From Sphingomonas montana (GTDB lineage: Bacteria; Pseudomonadota; Alphaproteobacteria; Sphingomonadales; Sphingomonadaceae), in contig NZ_KV887141.1 of the NCBI RefSeq assembly GCF_001956315.1, positions 1 through 64,000 on the forward strand: DNA of 64,000 nt, given 5' to 3'. Under the pieces are notes generated by a model. It was not told the DNA's origin. It made no database searches and was given only the letters and a program-made list of their open reading frames with translations. Each line of letters begins with the position of its first letter. Position 1 is the stretch's first letter. The position numbers and the translations under genes were made by a program. This document shows, piece after piece, positions 26,965 to 38,162 of the stretch.

Positions 26965-27528
26965 TCAGACGTCGCTGCGCGTCCGGACGGCATCCTTGGC
27001 CGCAGCACCGGCCGACGTGGCCGCCTGACTGGCGGTATCGACCAGCTGATCGACCTTGGCGCGGGCCGCTTCCTTGTTGATGCCAAGTTCGTCGAGCTTG
27101 TCCTGCCCGGCCGACTTTGCGGCGACGAAGGCGGAACGCGCGGCGTCGGTCGCCTTGCTGGCGACCGGACCGAGCAGCTCGGTCTCGCGCTCCGTGCGGG
27201 GCAGCAGCGCCCCGAGGATCGCGCCAAGCGCAATGCCCCCGGCCAGGACCGCTAGCGGTGCCGAGTCGAAACCGGTCGCGGCGGTGTCGCGCGCGGACGA
27301 TGCCTTGTCGCGAGCGGCGTCATAGGCGTCGGCCGCCTTGTCGCGGATCACGGCGGCGGTATCGGCGGCCTTGATCTTCGCGGCATGGGCGGCGTCGGTC
27401 ACCTTCTCGCTGGCGGCGGCGGCGGCCTCCGTCACCGCGTGGCTGGCATTCGATGCCGCGTCGCCAACCTTGTGGGCCGCGCTCGCGAACACGCCTTCGT
27501 TGCGGTCGTCATTGGCTGGGGTGGTCAT
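26965..27528 (-). CDS. Ala/Lys/Asp-rich amphipathic protein with glycine zipper, YtxH/LEA-like
   Basis: A 187-residue protein built of alanine-rich amphipathic helices with 11-mer-like periodicity (AADTAAVIRDKAADAYDAAR). These flank one hydrophobic glycine-zipper segment, LAVLAGGIALGAILGALLP, near residues 92-110. This architecture is typical of YtxH, CsbD/ElaB-like or LEA-type stress proteins that lie on or in the inner membrane. It is the last gene of a four-gene operon, and its start overlaps the previous stop in ATGA. The exact family is uncertain. Confidence 0.75.
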   Translation of the reverse strand: MTTPANDDRNEGVFASAAHKVGDAASNASHAVTEAAAAASEKVTDAAHAAKIKAADTAAVIRDKAADAYDAARDKASSARDTAATGFDSAPLAVLAGGIALGAILGALLPRTERETELLGPVASKATDAARSAFVAAKSAGQDKLDELGINKEAARAKVDQLVDTASQAATSAGAAAKDAVRTRSDV

Positions 27529-27931
27529 GGGCGTATCTCCAGATGAGGGATCGGGCCGGTCAGACGCGGCGGATCGGTTTCGACAGGTTTGGGGGGCGGA
27601 GTGCGAAGGGCACGACGCACGAGCGACGGACCAGCCAGCAGGGCGACAGCGGATGCAAGAGCGGCGGCCACGACCCCAGGACGATTCCGGGCGAAGGTGG
27701 CAGCATCCTCATAAGCCCGCGTCGCCTGATCTACGGCGACCGCCAACCCTTCGGTGCCGCGTTCCACAGTGGCATCCCAGGCGTCCGCGCCGCGATCGAC
27801 GGTATTGGCCCACGCCGTATGAACAACGGTCGACGGGTTCAGGCGGACCTGAAGTTCCGCGACGGTTCCGTCCAGCCGTGCGCGTGCGGCCTCTGCGCGG
27901 CCCTTGGCGGCCAGGACGGCCGGCGCGGCGA

Positions 27932-27935
<4 letters not shown>
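27525..27935 (-). CDS. Small membrane-associated protein, YqjK-like position
   Basis: A 136-residue protein: N-terminal amphipathic helix rich in Ala/Arg (VLAAKGRAEAARARLDGTVA), a middle region with WANTVDRGADAWDATVERGT, one hydrophobic segment (GVVAAALASAVALLAGPSLV), and a basic Pro-rich tail. No domain is recognised with confidence. By order and topology it corresponds to YqjK in the enterobacterial yqjCDEK cluster. ATG 27935 is chosen because it overlaps the preceding stop as ATGA; longer in-frame starts run into the preceding gene. Confidence 0.65.
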
Positions 27936-30366
<2,431 letters not shown>

Positions 30367-30391
30367 GCGCGGACGCAAGGAGGGGCGGGCG

Positions 30392-30721
30392 ATGAGCAGG
30401 CAGAGCGGAGCGCCGCGGCGGTTGACGATCGCCCTGATCCTGGCGGCGGCGGCCCCCGCGGCCGCCGTCCTCATCATCGTTTATTTCGTGCTGGCCGCGG
30501 TGATGGGCCAGAACGGCCTGCTGGCGTGGGGCGACTATAAGTCCGCGCGCGTGACGCGGGAGGCGGAGCTGGCGAAGGTCGACGCCGAACGGGCACGGTT
30601 GCAGCACCGGTCCGACCTGCTCGACCCGCGGCGGGGGGTGGACCCGGACCTGGCCGACGAACTGGTCCGATTACGAACCGAACAGGTTCGCGAGGACGAG
30701 GTGATCCTGCAGAACCGGTAA
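30392..30721 (+). CDS. FtsB/DivIC-like septum formation protein
   Basis: A 109-residue bitopic protein. A short basic cytoplasmic start is followed by a transmembrane helix (ALILAAAAPAAAVLIIVYFV). After it come GQNGLLAWGDYKSA and a coiled-coil with KVDAERARLQHRSDLL. The GxxGLxxW/Y motif after the helix is typical of FtsB, which links FtsL and FtsQ in the divisome. The ribosome site AAGGAGG is eight bases before ATG 30392. Position between eno and pdhA is the usual one for alphaproteobacterial ftsB. Confidence 0.85.
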   Translation: MSRQSGAPRRLTIALILAAAAPAAAVLIIVYFVLAAVMGQNGLLAWGDYKSARVTREAELAKVDAERARLQHRSDLLDPRRGVDPDLADELVRLRTEQVREDEVILQNR

Positions 30722-30801
30722 AATGCTTGTCGGAGCGTTGCGGAACGCCCGACGAGGGCCTAGACCCCGGCCAGACGTTTCAAACGACAGGAGCCGGACG
30801 C

Positions 30802-31860
30802 TTGGCAAAGGCAGTGCAGCCCCGCGATGGAGAGGTAGAAGCCCCTCCCGCGACCCCGAACCGCGAACGCCCGGGGGAACCGGTACGGTTTGCGGCGACT
30901 AAGGAACAGTTGCTCGAATTCTACCGCCAGATGGTGCTCATCCGCCGGTTCGAGGAAAAGGCCGGGCAGCTTTACGGGCTGGGGCTGATCGGTGGGTTCT
31001 GCCACCTGTATATCGGCCAGGAAGCGGTGGCCGTCGGGCTGCAGTCCGCGCTGGAAGTGGGCAAGGATTCGGTCATCACCGGATATCGCGACCATGGCCA
31101 CATGCTTGCCTATGGCATCGATCCGAAGATCATCATGGCCGAGCTGACCGGCCGCGCGGCCGGCATCTCCAAGGGCAAGGGCGGGTCGATGCACATGTTC
31201 TCCGTGGAACATAAGTTCTACGGCGGGCACGGTATCGTCGGCGCGCAGGTCTCGCTGGGCGCGGGCCTTGGCTTCGGGCACAAGTACAAGGGCGACGGCG
31301 GGCTGTGCCTCGCCTATTTCGGCGACGGCGCCGCCAACCAGGGCCAGGTGTACGAAGCGTTCAACATGGCCGAGCTGTGGAAGCTGCCGGTCATCTTCGT
31401 CATCGAGAACAACCAATATGCGATGGGCACGAGCGTGAACCGCGCGTCCGCCGAGGACCAGCTGTACCTGCGCGGTGAAAGCTTCCGCATTCCGGGCATC
31501 CAGGTCGACGGCATGGACGTGCTCGCGGTGCGCGGTGCGGCCGAGACGGCGATCGAATGGACGCGGTCCGGCAAGGGTCCGATCCTGCTCGAACTGAAGA
31601 CCTATCGCTATCGCGGCCATTCGATGTCCGATCCGGCCAAGTACCGGTCGCGCGACGAGGTGCAGTCGATGCGCGACAAGTCCGACCCGATCGACGCCGT
31701 GAAGCGCGAGCTCGAGGCGATCGGCGTGACCGAGGACGAGCTGAAGACGATCGACAAGGACATCAAGATGATCGTGGCGAATGCGGCGGACTTCGCCGAA
31801 CAGTCGCCCGAACCGGACCTGTCCGAACTCCATACCGACGTGCTGGTGGAAACCTACTGA
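30802..31860 (+). CDS. pdhA: Pyruvate dehydrogenase E1 component, alpha subunit
   Basis: Thiamine-diphosphate-dependent decarboxylase subunit. [20 protein letters not shown] opens the domain, [10 protein letters not shown] lies mid-way, and the TPP-Mg motif [15 protein letters not shown] is complete with NNQYAMGTS following. The phosphorylation-loop-like [13 protein letters not shown] is present. I place the start at TTG 30802, with AGGAG eight bases before; this gives 352 residues and the expected AKAVQPRDG start. An earlier TTG at 30727 lacks family support. It overlaps pdhB by one base. Confidence 0.95.
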   Translation: MAKAVQPRDGEVEAPPATPNRERPGEPVRFAATKEQLLEFYRQMVLIRRFEEKAGQLYGLGLIGGFCHLYIGQEAVAVGLQSALEVGKDSVITGYRDHGHMLAYGIDPKIIMAELTGRAAGISKGKGGSMHMFSVEHKFYGGHGIVGAQVSLGAGLGFGHKYKGDGGLCLAYFGDGAANQGQVYEAFNMAELWKLPVIFVIENNQYAMGTSVNRASAEDQLYLRGESFRIPGIQVDGMDVLAVRGAAETAIEWTRSGKGPILLELKTYRYRGHSMSDPAKYRSRDEVQSMRDKSDPIDAVKRELEAIGVTEDELKTIDKDIKMIVANAADFAEQSPEPDLSELHTDVLVETY

Positions 31861-33308
31861 TGGCGATCGAACTGAAGATGCCCGCGCTTTCCCCCACGAT
31901 GGAGGAGGGCACGCTGGCCAAATGGCTGGTCAAGGAAGGCGACACGGTCGCGTCCGGCGACATCATGGCCGAAATCGAAACCGACAAGGCGACGATGGAA
32001 TTCGAAGCGGTGGACGAAGGCGTGATCGCCAAGATCCTGGTGCCGGAAGGTTCGGACGGCGTGAAGGTCGGCACGGTGATCGCGATCATCGCCGAAGAGG
32101 GCGAGGATGCCGCAACCGTCTCGGCCTCCGGCGGGACCGCTGCGCCCGCCGCCGGGCAGGCTACGCCGGATCAATCTCCGTCGGTCGACGAGACGCCGGC
32201 CGACACCGGTCGCGCGCCGAGCCCCGAAACGGGTGCGCCGGAAAGCGCCGATAGCGGGACGCACATGCTCGTCGCTTCGGCGGAGAAGACCAAGATTGCC
32301 GATCCGGAAGTTCCTGCGGGCACGGAAATGGTCAAGACCACCGTTCGCGAAGCCCTGCGCGATGCGATGGCCGAGGAAATGCGCGCCGACGATCGCATCT
32401 TCGTGATGGGCGAGGAGGTCGCGCAATATCAGGGCGCATACAAGGTGACGCAGGGCCTGCTCGACGAATTCGGCGACAAGCGCGTGATCGACACGCCGAT
32501 CACCGAATATGGCTTTGCCGGCGTCGGCACCGGCGCGGCGATGGGCGGGTTGAAGCCGATCATCGAATTCATGACGTTCAACTTTGCCATGCAGGCGATC
32601 GACCACATCATCAATTCGGCGGCCAAGACCAACTATATGTCGGGCGGGCAGATGCGCTGCCCGATCGTGTTCCGCGGCCCCAATGGTGCGGCGGCCCGCG
32701 TCGGCGCGCAGCATTCGCAGAATTATGCGCCGTGGTACGCGAGCGTCCCCGGCCTGATCGTGATCGCGCCCTATAGCGCGGCGGATGCCAAGGGGCTGCT
32801 GAAGGCGGCGATCCGGTCGCAGGATCCGGTCGTGTTCCTGGAAAACGAGCTGCTCTACGGGCAGAGCTTCGACGTGCCGGCGCTGGACGACTATGTCCTG
32901 CCGATCGGCAAGGCGCGGATCGTGCGCGAGGGCAAGGACGTCACGATCGTGACCTACTCGATCGGCGTGGCGGTGGCGATGGATGCTGCGGCCAAGCTGG
33001 CGGGCGAGGGGATCGAGGCGGAGGTCATCGACCTGCGCACGCTGCGCCCGCTCGACAAGGAAACGGTGCTGGCGAGCCTCGCCAAGACCAACCGCATCGT
33101 CTGTGTCGAGGAAGGCTGGCCGACCTGTTCGATCAGCGCCGAAATCGCGGCGATCGCGATGGAGGAAGGCTTCGACGACCTGGACGCGCCGGTCCTGCGC
33201 GTGACCAACGTCGACGTGCCGATGCCGTACGCCGCCAACCTGGAAAAGGCGGCGCTGCTGAAGGCGGACGACGTGGTGACGGCGGTGAAGAAGGTCTGTT
33301 ACCGCTGA
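31860..33308 (+). CDS. pdhB: Pyruvate dehydrogenase E1 component, beta subunit, with lipoyl domain
   Basis: Residues 1-80 form a biotinyl/lipoyl domain starting [20 protein letters not shown], with the lipoylated Lys43 in [10 protein letters not shown] Pro/Ala/Glu linker follows to about residue 150, and then the E1-beta domain ([46 protein letters not shown]). This fusion is a known alphaproteobacterial trait. Length 482 residues. TGATG overlap with pdhA makes coupling clear. E2 (pdhC) and lpd are not in the window. LipB at 9.1 kb is a likely modifier. Confidence 0.96.
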   Translation: MAIELKMPALSPTMEEGTLAKWLVKEGDTVASGDIMAEIETDKATMEFEAVDEGVIAKILVPEGSDGVKVGTVIAIIAEEGEDAATVSASGGTAAPAAGQATPDQSPSVDETPADTGRAPSPETGAPESADSGTHMLVASAEKTKIADPEVPAGTEMVKTTVREALRDAMAEEMRADDRIFVMGEEVAQYQGAYKVTQGLLDEFGDKRVIDTPITEYGFAGVGTGAAMGGLKPIIEFMTFNFAMQAIDHIINSAAKTNYMSGGQMRCPIVFRGPNGAAARVGAQHSQNYAPWYASVPGLIVIAPYSAADAKGLLKAAIRSQDPVVFLENELLYGQSFDVPALDDYVLPIGKARIVREGKDVTIVTYSIGVAVAMDAAAKLAGEGIEAEVIDLRTLRPLDKETVLASLAKTNRIVCVEEGWPTCSISAEIAAIAMEEGFDDLDAPVLRVTNVDVPMPYAANLEKAALLKADDVVTAVKKVCYR

Positions 33309-33316
33309 TCGATGAC

Positions 33317-33344
33317 GGCGGGGGCGGCGTTGGCCGGCCCCGCC
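33317..33344. terminator. GC hairpin between pdhB and tadE-like gene
   Basis: GGCGGGG (33317-33323) pairs with CCCCGCC (33338-33344) around an inner GC-rich loop. There is no T-run, so a weak or bidirectional terminator between two convergent units is the best reading. Confidence 0.45.
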
Positions 33345-33351
33345 CGATCGT

Positions 33352-34065
33352 TCAGCTCCGCGCCTGCGTGCAGGTCATGGCCGTGACCTTGGGTGCAGGG
33401 TTGAAGATCTGAGAGAAGTCCCGACGGTCGCGGACGATATAGCTCGCGGTGTAGCGGATGACCTGATTGCCAAGCAGGATCTTGGCGAACAGCGGTTCAT
33501 AGGCGTAGTTGATTTCGACGAACATTACGCCCGACTGCGGCGGTGCAGAAACCTTCGCATTCACGGGCCCCATGCCAAGCGGTGCGAGAGTCCCGGCGTT
33601 GCCGATTGAGGCATCCGAGCCGGCGGTGGCCGACGTCGTGCCATAGGTCGAGTCGAAGCCCGTACCGGTCTTGTTTCCCAGGCATCGCTGCCAGTGAATA
33701 CGCTGGACGTTATATTCGTCGGTCTCCAGGCTCGACAGCGTGATCCGTCCATTGTCGATCAGGTCGAACGACTTGCCTTGCAGGCGTGACGCCTGAAACA
33801 CATCGTTGATGTCATACTCCCGCAATTGCTGCTGCGCGAGGCCGCTGGACAGCCCCACGCGCGAGGCGTTGTCGGACAGGTTCAGAGCGATCTGGCTGAT
33901 CTTCATGTTGATCAGAGCAAAATTGGCAAGTTCCGCGCCGTAGATGCCGAGCGCCATGATGATCGGCAGCGACAGCCCGAATTCGATGAGCGCAACCCCC
34001 GCGCGATCGGCGAGAATGCGGCGGGACCGGCGGCATAAGAACAACAGGCGGTTCATTTCGGACAT
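33352..34065 (-). CDS. TadE-like pseudopilin
   Basis: A protein of about 237 residues with a basic start (RRSRRILADRAGVALIEFGL) leading into a hydrophobic helix (SLPIIMALGIYGAELANFAL). This is the TadE/TadG-type pseudopilin signature with Glu at position +5 of the helix. The C-terminal part has mostly beta-like segments and a cysteine pair (in QRCLGNK and AMTCTQA). It probably helps Tad (Flp) pilus assembly. ATG 34065 is used; ATG 34056 would give an ATGA overlap with the upstream gene and is equally possible. Confidence 0.8.
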   Translation of the reverse strand: MSEMNRLLFLCRRSRRILADRAGVALIEFGLSLPIIMALGIYGAELANFALINMKISQIALNLSDNASRVGLSSGLAQQQLREYDINDVFQASRLQGKSFDLIDNGRITLSSLETDEYNVQRIHWQRCLGNKTGTGFDSTYGTTSATAGSDASIGNAGTLAPLGMGPVNAKVSAPPQSGVMFVEINYAYEPLFAKILLGNQVIRYTASYIVRDRRDFSQIFNPAPKVTAMTCTQARS

Positions 34066-34661
34066 ATCGCCACCGATCCGCGACCTCTCTGCGTGGCATA
34101 GGGTTGGTTCTTCAAATAGGTGCGGGACGTTGCGGTCTGCGTGTAGGACCACCCTGTCATGTTCGGCAGGGGAAACAGACGCGGGTAGCGGATCGTCATT
34201 TGATAGACGGTGACGTCGTCCGCGCCGCCTTGGCCCTCGGTCGTCGGATTGGCATCCCATGCAAGGTTGCCGTTGACGTCGTCGAAGCATTCCTTGGGGT
34301 CGTAGACGCCGTTCCTGTTGGAATCTGTAAAGCGTTCCGGGGGCAGATTGTCGATCTCGCTGAACGAGGCGTAGTTGGTCCGGGCCGAGATCTTGGTGGC
34401 ATTCTTGGCGATCCGGCGGACCATGGTCATCACGCGTTCGTCGATGTCGTCGGTGTCCTCCTTGAAATCCTCGATCGCGGCATCGCGCGCGGCCTTCTGT
34501 ACCGCACCTTCCAGGATTGCGCGGACATAGGCCTGGTAGGCGATGTCCGACAGGCCCATGATGAACATCAGCATGACGGGCAGCACGATCGCGAATTCGA
34601 CGATCGTCGCGCCGCGCGCGTCGGCCGCGATCGACCGTGGCGGGGCCGGGCGGGGGATCAT
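34053..34661 (-). CDS. TadE-like pseudopilin
   Basis: A 202-residue protein beginning MIPRPAPPRSIAADARGATI, then a hydrophobic helix VEFAIVLPVMLMFIMGLSDI, the TadE domain. A distinctive middle stretch, DSNRNGVYDPKECFDDVNGN, looks like a calcium-binding loop. The start overlaps the tadG-like stop in ATGA, and its end overlaps the next tadE-like gene, so all three are one translationally coupled unit. Function in pilus biogenesis or envelope assembly is inferred from the family. Confidence 0.82.
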   Translation of the reverse strand: MIPRPAPPRSIAADARGATIVEFAIVLPVMLMFIMGLSDIAYQAYVRAILEGAVQKAARDAAIEDFKEDTDDIDERVMTMVRRIAKNATKISARTNYASFSEIDNLPPERFTDSNRNGVYDPKECFDDVNGNLAWDANPTTEGQGGADDVTVYQMTIRYPRLFPLPNMTGWSYTQTATSRTYLKNQPYATQRGRGSVAICPK

Positions 34662-36589
34662 TTGGAGATCCGCAGCATCGCGACCTTGCCGGCAATCGCC
34701 TTGAACGCGGCCTTCAACTCGGCCGTGCTGCTGGCCTTGTAGGCGAGGCCCGGCGACGAGCAGTAGGTGAGGTCGCTGTTGAGCGCCGTGCCGAACGCCA
34801 CGACGAAGATCGTGACGTTCATCCGGTTCTTGATATAATCGCACTCGGCACGGAAGCGCGCGTTGTGGCGAGCCAGAAGCTGATCGCTACTGGATGTGAC
34901 CCGCCGATCGAGTTTCTCGAGGCCATAGAGTCCGTAGACAAGCTCGTTCGGAGCCATGTCTCCATCCGTCATGAAGACGATCGACCGTGAAGGTGGCAGT
35001 CGGCCAGTCTGTACTTCGTTTTTGGACGCAAAGATTCCGTTCCGGGACAGCAGGCGAGCGCCCCAGATCATGCCGACGTCATGATAGGTGCCGCCACTTG
35101 CGCGAAAGTCATTGTCGTTGACGTAAGCCGAGACTTCCGCACTGGTCATGGTATTAAGCATTCGGGCCGGCATGCCGCATGAAGTGTAAGCTTTGAACCG
35201 CTTGTTCGGGCTACCGTAATTCCGGTTACGGTCCTCATCTACCTCGTTATCATCGTAGGGCGTCGATCTGCCAGTTTCGGGACTATACGGACCATCGTAC
35301 GTTTCGGTAGCTTGGCCTGCACGACCCCAGACGACCTCTGGCCAAGCGGGTTTCCATTTTGCAGCATCTGCGGTCGGCTTGAGGTCTGGATCAAGGTCGT
35401 CGGGCAGATCGGTATATGTAAAAGTCGCGTCCTTGCGCGTCTCCGCTTCTTCGATGCAGCCAGCCCAGCGGTTGGTCGATCCGTCGTTGCGGGTCGGGTT
35501 TAGGACCGGAACCGAAACGAGGCTTCTTACATAGTCGCTGATGTCATGGTCATATTGCTGCAGGCGCCAGATCGGCGCCTTCATGACGTACGAGCCGGTA
35601 CATAAACCGTTCGAGAAGCGCGTGTTGCTCAGGTCATAGGAAAAGTCCAAAAGCGCAGCGCTGTAGAAATAGCCGTAGCGCGGCGTTCCGTCCGGCCATT
35701 TCGTGGCTTTCGGATACCGTCCCGGAACGCAATCTGCGGCGGACGGGCCGCCGGCGAAGCCGACAGGAGTCGGATTATTTTCCCGGTTCTTGTCCCCGAT
35801 CGATCGGCGCGTCTGATACTGCCAACTGGTCGACAGCAAGTATTCTGCCGGAATGATCTTGCCGACATTGACGGACGAGGCGTAGTTCACGAAGCCGTAG
35901 CGGATCTGTGTGTTCCTGTCGGCGACTTCACGGACGGTGGTGTCGAACAACATGACAGAGTCACGAAGGGCGTCGATCTTGGAGTCGTACTTCTCCTGAG
36001 CATAGTAGCCGGTGGAGCCGTCCGACCGTACATATGATGCTGGGTCGCCTGAACAGCCCGGTGCAGCGCTCGCAGCGCAGGACATCGAACCGGTGGTATC
36101 GAGGACGAACACCGTGTCGATGTCGGCTATGTCGAACTGTGCTTCACAGGTGACCGACAGCGTCTGGTCGGGGGAGGTGAAGTACCGCATCAGCGTCATC
36201 GGGACGACCGCGCTGGCCGTGCCGCCGACGCGCTGGTTGGATGTCTTGACGGGGACGAAGGTCGGGTTGGACGAACCGAACAGACCGGTGCGGAAGTTGT
36301 TCGTGAAGAACTCCTTCGCCCGGTTCGTCGCATTCGTGTCGAGCGCGGGCCTGCCGTCGTTGATCATGAATTTGCGACCCGCCAGCACGCCGGCGTCGCA
36401 GGCCTGCTGGAGCCGGACCTTCACCACGTACAGTCGCGTCATGTCGATCGCGCTACCGGTCAGGCCGATCAGCGGGACCATGGCGGCGGCCATGATCGCA
36501 AGGGCGTTGCCGCGCCGGTCGTGCAGCAGTCGCGTCAGGAACGGCCGGCCGCACGGCGCGGCGCTGGGTTTCCGAGGACTGGCGAACAT
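34658..36589 (-). CDS. TadG-like protein with von Willebrand factor A domain
   Basis: A 643-residue protein. An N-terminal hydrophobic segment (NALAIMAAAMVPLIGLTGSA) preceded by RRGN matches the TadG/Flp pilus-assembly N-terminus. From about residue 165 a VWA domain begins with the MIDAS motif as VFVLDTTGSM, then a long insert of about 250 residues with Tyr, Asp and Asn, and further VWA elements RSIVFMTDGDM near residue 540. VWA TadG proteins are surface- or envelope-located adhesins or assembly factors. ATG 36589 is preferred because the 27 residues upstream look non-coding. It heads the three-gene unit. Confidence 0.85.
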   Translation of the reverse strand: MFASPRKPSAAPCGRPFLTRLLHDRRGNALAIMAAAMVPLIGLTGSAIDMTRLYVVKVRLQQACDAGVLAGRKFMINDGRPALDTNATNRAKEFFTNNFRTGLFGSSNPTFVPVKTSNQRVGGTASAVVPMTLMRYFTSPDQTLSVTCEAQFDIADIDTVFVLDTTGSMSCAASAAPGCSGDPASYVRSDGSTGYYAQEKYDSKIDALRDSVMLFDTTVREVADRNTQIRYGFVNYASSVNVGKIIPAEYLLSTSWQYQTRRSIGDKNRENNPTPVGFAGGPSAADCVPGRYPKATKWPDGTPRYGYFYSAALLDFSYDLSNTRFSNGLCTGSYVMKAPIWRLQQYDHDISDYVRSLVSVPVLNPTRNDGSTNRWAGCIEEAETRKDATFTYTDLPDDLDPDLKPTADAAKWKPAWPEVVWGRAGQATETYDGPYSPETGRSTPYDDNEVDEDRNRNYGSPNKRFKAYTSCGMPARMLNTMTSAEVSAYVNDNDFRASGGTYHDVGMIWGARLLSRNGIFASKNEVQTGRLPPSRSIVFMTDGDMAPNELVYGLYGLEKLDRRVTSSSDQLLARHNARFRAECDYIKNRMNVTIFVVAFGTALNSDLTYCSSPGLAYKASSTAELKAAFKAIAGKVAMLRISK

Positions 36590-36728
36590 GCGACACCCGA
36601 TCGATAACGGACCCCGACGCGAGGCCCTACGGCCACCGCCCTGCCACCCGGACCCCCTATTTCCCGTCAAGCGATAGGGTTAACAGGCTGTTTGCCATTA
36701 CCGTCAGCATTTACGCGAGGGCCGACCC

Positions 36729-37409
36729 ATGCATGATCCGACCCCCGCCGGTGCCGCGGAACCCGCGATCGACCCCGAACGCACGCTGGCGTTGCTGCAT
36801 GTGCCGGCCGCCCGACGTGGGGCGATCGCGACGCTGTGGCGGCTGGATGCACGACTGGGGGCGGTGGTGGCGACCACGACCGATCCGTCGATCGGCGCGA
36901 TCCGGCTGGCGTGGTGGCGCGACGCGCTGACCCGGCTGGACGATGCCGCGGCCCCGGCCGAACCGTTGCTGCAGGACGTTGCGGCACAACTGCTGCCGCA
37001 TGTGCGCGGAGCGGAGCTGGCCGCGCTGGCGGAGGGGTGGGGCGCGATCGTCGAGGGCGATCCGGACATGCTGGACGAGTATGGCCGCGGGCGGGGCGGT
37101 GTGCTGTTCGGGCTGGCGGCGCGGGTGCTGGGCGGCGATGTGGGCGGGGCCGCGGCGATGGGGGCGGGGTGGGCGCTGGTCGATCTGGGCTGGGGGCAGC
37201 GGGATGCGGCGTTCCGGGCGGCGGCGCTCGATGCGGCGGAGCGTGCGCTGGCGGAGTGGGACGGACGGACGCCACGTGGCCTGCGGCCGCTCGGGATGCT
37301 GGCCGTGCTGGCGCGGCGCGACGTGGCGGCGGGGCCGGATGCGGACCGGCGTGTGGGGAGTGCAGGGCGCATCGCGATGATGCTGCGCCACCGGATGTTC
37401 GGTCGTTGA
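36729..37409 (+). CDS. Degenerate squalene/phytoene synthase family protein
   Basis: A 226-residue helical protein. RLAWWRDALTRLD and YGRGRGGVLFGLAARVL are recognisable blocks of the squalene/phytoene synthase fold, as in the NDUFAF6-like branch. The canonical DxxxD prenyl-diphosphate motifs are missing from the positions where they would occur. It is therefore probably not an active prenyl synthase; family members of this type assist complex I assembly in mitochondria, which is only a possible parallel. High Ala/Gly content. Divergent from tadG; an EF-hand gene follows after 51 bp. Confidence 0.7.
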   Translation: MHDPTPAGAAEPAIDPERTLALLHVPAARRGAIATLWRLDARLGAVVATTTDPSIGAIRLAWWRDALTRLDDAAAPAEPLLQDVAAQLLPHVRGAELAALAEGWGAIVEGDPDMLDEYGRGRGGVLFGLAARVLGGDVGGAAAMGAGWALVDLGWGQRDAAFRAAALDAAERALAEWDGRTPRGLRPLGMLAVLARRDVAAGPDADRRVGSAGRIAMMLRHRMFGR

Positions 37410-37460
37410 CCTGTTAATCCGCCGTCGGCAGTGTCGCGGTGACGACGAGGGGGGCTAAGG

Positions 37461-37937
37461 ATGGGGCGGTTCTTGATGGGGGCGGCAGCGGCGATGCTGC
37501 TGATGACGGGGGTGATGTTCTGGTGGAAGGGGGCCGGGCGCGCGGCCGATGCCATCCCGCCCGCGCCGACCGCGCAGGTCGTGACCGCCGCGGGCGAGGA
37601 CGCGCCGATTACGGTGCCGCCGGCCGCAAGCGTGCGGACGCGCGAGGAGAAGCGGTTCGGGCGGTACGACAAGGACAAGAACGGTGCCGTGGCGCGCAGC
37701 GAATATCTGGCGAGCCGGCAGAAGGCGTTCGCGAAGCTGGATGTGGACCGGGATGGCCGGCTGTCGTTCGACGAATATTCGGTCAAGGCGATCGCGAAGT
37801 TCGCCGGCGCGGATGCCGACCGGACCGGGGCGCTGACACCTGCCGAGTTCGCGACGACGCGCGTGGTGCGCAAGGCGGCAGCGCGGGCGAAATGTCCGCC
37901 GGTGGTGGCCGTGGCGGAGCGTGACCAGGACAGTTGA
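37461..37937 (+). CDS. Exported EF-hand protein
   Basis: A 158-residue protein with an N-terminal hydrophobic segment (MGAAAAMLLMTGVMFWW), then a Pro/Ala-rich linker. Three EF-hand-like loops follow: DKDKNGAVARSE (about residue 72), DVDRDGRLSFDE (about 96) and DADRTGALTPAE (about 120). The first two keep the key 1, 3, 5 and 12 acidic or polar positions and the third is close. Calcium-dependent periplasmic sensing or structure is likely. Anchored by the signal-like helix, or cleaved; I cannot tell which. Confidence 0.83.
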   Translation: MGRFLMGAAAAMLLMTGVMFWWKGAGRAADAIPPAPTAQVVTAAGEDAPITVPPAASVRTREEKRFGRYDKDKNGAVARSEYLASRQKAFAKLDVDRDGRLSFDEYSVKAIAKFAGADADRTGALTPAEFATTRVVRKAAARAKCPPVVAVAERDQDS

Positions 37938-37960
37938 GCGGTACGGTTGCCGCCTTTGAC

Positions 37961-38024
37961 CCCGTTTGGTTCGAGCCTGTCGAGAACCTAGTGCGGGGTT
38001 TTCGACAGGCCCGAACCAAACGGG
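37961..38024. repeat. Dispersed palindromic repeat, family A (copy 2, complete)
   Basis: CCCGTTTGGTTCGAGCCTGT and its near reverse complement ACAGGCCCGAACCAAACGGG enclose GTCGAGAACC/GGGTTTTCGAC. This is the most complete copy in the window, about 64 bp, located between the EF-hand gene and trmFO. Confidence 0.85.
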
Positions 38025-38162
38025 TTGGGTGCGTCGCACCGACATCTGTTTCGCGCTATCGGCGCTGTCGGCTTCTCGGCTTCGCTCGAAGGGTCCCTCG
38101 ACTTCGCCCGGGATGGGCGGGCGGGAGTTGCCTTGATAGGAACGCTCCGGGCGTCGCCCCGT

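Noticed and set aside
33352-34695. A single 447-residue protein reading through both TadE-like regions
   Set aside because: The first 200 residues are Arg/His-rich out-of-frame translation of the upstream tadE-like gene; only the part from 34065 has pseudopilin features.
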